Position numbers and translations under genes: made by a program. Under the pieces are notes generated by a model. It was not told the DNA's origin. It did not search any database and saw nothing but the letters and a program-made list of their open reading frames with translations. This document shows, piece after piece, positions 6,168-8,915 of a DNA stretch of 8,915 nucleotides (within the stretch, counting starts at the first letter, position 1; every line of letters begins with the position of its first letter). This DNA is from an uncultured Eubacteriales bacterium (GTDB lineage: Bacteria; Bacillota; Clostridia; Lachnospirales; Lachnospiraceae), in the NCBI GenBank assembly GCA_900313855.1, contig OMSZ01000004.1, positions 1 to 8,915 on the forward strand, given 5' to 3'.

Positions 6168-8915
6168 ATGCAGAGAAACCGAATAATTAGTGATGAATTA
6201 ATGAAATCTGTTCCAACAGAAGAGGGTATGTCGGCAGCGGAGTGGCTTGCGGAGCAGATGCCGGGTGGTTTTTTTATCTATCGTGCCGATGAAAGTATGG
6301 AGTTATTATACGTTAACCAATCTACCTGTGATATCTTTGGATGTGAGACGGTTGATGAATTTAGAGAACTTACCGGTAATAATTTCCGGGGAATGGTTCA
6401 TCCGGAGGATTATGACAATATTCAAAATTCGATAGATGAACAGATAGCAAGAGAATCAAACAGGCGTAATATAGATTACGTTGTCTATAGAATAATAAGA
6501 AAAGACGGAGTAATCAGGTGGGTAGATGATTATGGACACTTTGCTTCTCTTCCGGGATACGGAGAAGTATATTACGTTTTCATTGAAGATATAACTGAGA
6601 ATAAGATTGCCGAGGAAGAAAAGGAAAAGTCCAGAAATCTTGCGCTGGCACTTGAACAGGCAGAACATGCCAATGTGGCCAAGAGTGCATTCTTATCCAA
6701 TATGAGTCATGAGATAAGAACACCAATAACGGCAATGCTTGGAATGAATGAAATGATACAAAGAGAGACGGATAACTCAACCATACTTGATTATTCTGAA
6801 AATATCAGAAAAGCGGGAGTCAGTCTTCTTGGTATAATCAGTGATATTCTTGATTTCTCCAAGATAGAAACAGGAAGAATGGAATTGGAATACGATGAAT
6901 ACTCATTGTCATCGTTAGTGGTTGATCTTTATAACCTTGTCCAGTTTCGGACCGAAGCTAAAGGGTTGGAACTTGATTTTATAATAGATCCTAACCTGCC
7001 CTCTACTTTTATCGGTGATGAGATAAGAATTAAACAGATAACCACGAACCTTCTGACTAATGCAGTGAAGTATACTGAAAAGGGAAGAGTGGTTTTTGAA
7101 ATCAGTCTTTTGGAGAAAAAAGAAGATAAGATAAGTATGCTTTTTTCTGTGACTGATACGGGTATTGGTATCCGTGATGAGGATATGATAAGACTTTATG
7201 AGCCTTTTGATCGTTTGGATTTGAAAAAGACAAGGAGTATCGAGGGTTCCGGGTTGGGGCTTGCAATAACAAGACAGTTGCTGTCATTGATGGATAGTGA
7301 ACTTAAGGTTGAAAGTGAATATGAAAAAGGTTCAAGATTCTATTTTGTTTTAAATCAAGAGGTTTCTGATTGGAAGCAGGTGGGAGTTATCGATCCTAAC
7401 GAACATATTCATGAATCGTCAGAAAACAGGCGTAAACAGCCGATGTTTACAGCTCCGGGACTTAATTTGCTGATAGTTGATGATACACCTATGAATCTTC
7501 AGGTTATAGCCGGATTGCTCAAAAGAACCAAGATGCATATAGATGTTGCAATAAGTGGAGCAGAATGTATTGATAAGTTTGGCAGGGAACATTATGATCT
7601 CGTTTTTCTGGATTATAGAATGCCTCAGATGAACGGAATAGAAACGCTTATGGAGCTTAAGAGAAGGTATCCGGAGCAGTTTGATAAAACCCCTATTATT
7701 TCTTTGACTGCAAGTGCTGTATCAGGCGATAAAGAGAAGATGATAAAGGCGGGATTTTCCGACTATCTTTCAAAACCGGTTAATATTGAAGACATGGAGC
7801 GGATGATGATGAAATATCTTCCTTCTGATTCGATTATAATCAGTGATAAAGATAATGAAGTGCAGGAAGAGGATGAAATAAAGCTTCCGTCAATAATCTA
7901 TGATTATCCGCAGCTGGATCCACAAAGAGGACTTGAATATTGCGGTGATGCCGATGATTATCTCTTTGCTATAGAGACATACCTTGTATCCATAGATGCA
8001 AAGGCTGATCAGATAGAAGAGAATTGGAAAAATGAAGATTATGATGATTACATTCTTAATGTCCATTCTTTGAAAAGTACTTCTGTGGCAATTGGTGCGA
8101 TTGACTTGTCGGAAAAAGCCAAGAAACTTGAAATGGCCGCAAAAAACGGCGAAGAGGAGATGATTAGACAGGAAACCCCAACTCTTCTTAGAGATTATAG
8201 GGAACTTAAGGATATACTCAAAACAATTATTAATAGTAGTGAGATGAGTGATGATCCTAACAGAACGTCTTTGAGTGTGGTTGAAGAAGAACGAAGCAAA
8301 ATGTTAGCAAGAGCTTTAGAGGAAGCTGAACGAGCAAACTATGCCAAGACTACATTTTTGCTTAACATGAGTCATGAGATTAGGACACCGATGAATGCCA
8401 TAATAGGTCTTTACAATTTAGCGTTAAGAAAACCGGATATTGATGATGATACAAGGGATGTGCTTGTTAAGATTGGTGCGAGTGCAAAACACTTAACGTC
8501 TTTGATTAACGATGTTTTGGATATGAGTCTTATTGAATCCGGTTATATGAAACTTAATAATGAGGAGTTTTCTTTCGGTGGAATGCTTGAACAAATTAAT
8601 AGCATGGCTGAAGCAAAATGTGATGATAAAGGATTGGTATATGATTGTAGTGTTATCGGAAATGTCGATGATTTCTATATAGGCGATGACATGAAGTTAA
8701 AGCAACTTTTATTCAATATTATCGATAATGCTATAAAGTTTACAGAACCTCAGGGTGAGGTTGATTTCATTGTTGAGGAGACCGGGCAGCGGGATGGAAA
8801 GGCTATGATTAGATTTTCCATAACGGATACGGGATCTGGAATAGATCCTGAGTATCTTCCACATCTTTTTGAACCGTTTTCAAAGGAGTTCTTGGATACA
8901 AGCAATACGTTTGGA
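6168..8915 (+). CDS. Tandem-transmitter hybrid kinase: PAS, HisKA, HATPase, REC, HPt, second HisKA and HATPase (partial, 3' end outside window)
   Basis: The frame is open for all 916 codons from ATG 6168 to the window end. There is no signal peptide or membrane segment, so it is probably cytoplasmic. PAS (about 31-143) has HPED, RKDG.IRWV and ending EDIT motifs. A helical linker leads to the first transmitter: His181 in NMSHEIRTP, Asn298 in LLTNAVKYT, DTGIGI from 330 and GSGLGLAI from 360. REC has D438-D439, phospho-Asp482 in FLDYRMP, Thr514 and Lys536. HPt has His633 in VHSLKSTS. Another signalling helix (EEAERANYAKTTF) then leads to a second HisKA with His736 in NMSHEIRTPMNA, and a HATPase with Asn854 and DTGSGI from 887; its G2 box is beyond the window. 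Everything from the first HisKA to the HPt is paralogous to the preceding kinase, whereas the second transmitter is of a different subgroup. Two kinase modules flanking a REC-HPt in one chain are uncommon. What follows the last ATPase is unknown. Confidence 0.92.
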   Translation, partial: MQRNRIISDELMKSVPTEEGMSAAEWLAEQMPGGFFIYRADESMELLYVNQSTCDIFGCETVDEFRELTGNNFRGMVHPEDYDNIQNSIDEQIARESNRRNIDYVVYRIIRKDGVIRWVDDYGHFASLPGYGEVYYVFIEDITENKIAEEEKEKSRNLALALEQAEHANVAKSAFLSNMSHEIRTPITAMLGMNEMIQRETDNSTILDYSENIRKAGVSLLGIISDILDFSKIETGRMELEYDEYSLSSLVVDLYNLVQFRTEAKGLELDFIIDPNLPSTFIGDEIRIKQITTNLLTNAVKYTEKGRVVFEISLLEKKEDKISMLFSVTDTGIGIRDEDMIRLYEPFDRLDLKKTRSIEGSGLGLAITRQLLSLMDSELKVESEYEKGSRFYFVLNQEVSDWKQVGVIDPNEHIHESSENRRKQPMFTAPGLNLLIVDDTPMNLQVIAGLLKRTKMHIDVAISGAECIDKFGREHYDLVFLDYRMPQMNGIETLMELKRRYPEQFDKTPIISLTASAVSGDKEKMIKAGFSDYLSKPVNIEDMERMMMKYLPSDSIIISDKDNEVQEEDEIKLPSIIYDYPQLDPQRGLEYCGDADDYLFAIETYLVSIDAKADQIEENWKNEDYDDYILNVHSLKSTSVAIGAIDLSEKAKKLEMAAKNGEEEMIRQETPTLLRDYRELKDILKTIINSSEMSDDPNRTSLSVVEEERSKMLARALEEAERANYAKTTFLLNMSHEIRTPMNAIIGLYNLALRKPDIDDDTRDVLVKIGASAKHLTSLINDVLDMSLIESGYMKLNNEEFSFGGMLEQINSMAEAKCDDKGLVYDCSVIGNVDDFYIGDDMKLKQLLFNIIDNAIKFTEPQGEVDFIVEETGQRDGKAMIRFSITDTGSGIDPEYLPHLFEPFSKEFLDTSNTFG
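6687..8206 (+). repeat. Copy 2 of the duplicated HisKA-HATPase-REC-HPt coding segment (boundaries approximate)
   Basis: This is the partner of about 4580-6070, in the same orientation about 2.1 kb downstream. Similarity begins just before the first HisKA phosphorylation motif and ends with the HPt; the PAS domain upstream and the second transmitter downstream have no counterpart in copy 1. The pattern fits tandem duplication of a kinase gene followed by replacement of the sensor end and addition of a new 3' module. Confidence 0.8.

Noticed and set aside
8241..8310. Second transmitter as a separate gene starting at an internal ATG (8244 or 8301)
   Set aside because: The frame is unbroken from the HPt, there is no intervening stop and no good ribosome binding site before these ATGs.

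Overview
The window reads as an AT-rich Firmicutes chromosome, most likely a Lachnospiraceae member of the Butyrivibrio/Pseudobutyrivibrio type. This is an inference from three things: strong AGGAG-type ribosome binding sites with TATAAT promoters, the protein composition, and very large BvgS-like hybrid kinases next to an HD-GYP regulator. No RNA gene, insertion sequence or CRISPR array was seen.

Left part (1-1357). The first 85 bases are the last codons of a probable SGNH/GDSL-family hydrolase. A block of four 24-bp tandem repeats follows (85-180). It lies in a short open frame (90-266) that encodes an 8-residue repeat and overlaps the start of a membrane-anchored alpha/beta hydrolase (260-1156). 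The 201-base gap after the hydrolase holds what looks like the tail of a broken small gene, with a resemblance to the end of a heavy-metal-associated domain. No clear terminator was seen.

Right part (1358-8915). This is a phosphorelay and cyclic-di-GMP signalling locus. A leftward gene encodes a REC-HD-GYP protein with an HPt domain at its C-terminus. Across a 164-base intergenic region with back-to-back sigma-A-type promoters, a rightward gene encodes a membrane hybrid kinase: signal peptide, two extracellular solute-binding domains, one membrane segment, HisKA, HATPase, REC and HPt. Thirty-eight bases further on, in the same probable operon, a second hybrid kinase begins and runs off the window: PAS, HisKA, HATPase, REC, HPt, then a second HisKA and HATPase.

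How the parts fit. The HisKA-to-HPt segments of the two kinases are clear paralogues, with stretches of near-identical DNA, so one arose from the other by tandem duplication. The HPt on the HD-GYP protein belongs to the same HPt family. All three proteins therefore carry related phosphotransfer modules. A reasonable model is that an extracellular ligand (kinase 1) and an intracellular cue (kinase 2) feed phosphate through HPt domains to the REC domain of the cyclic-di-GMP phosphodiesterase, whose own HPt could pass it on or drain it. The wiring is inference. The domains and the duplication are visible in the sequence.
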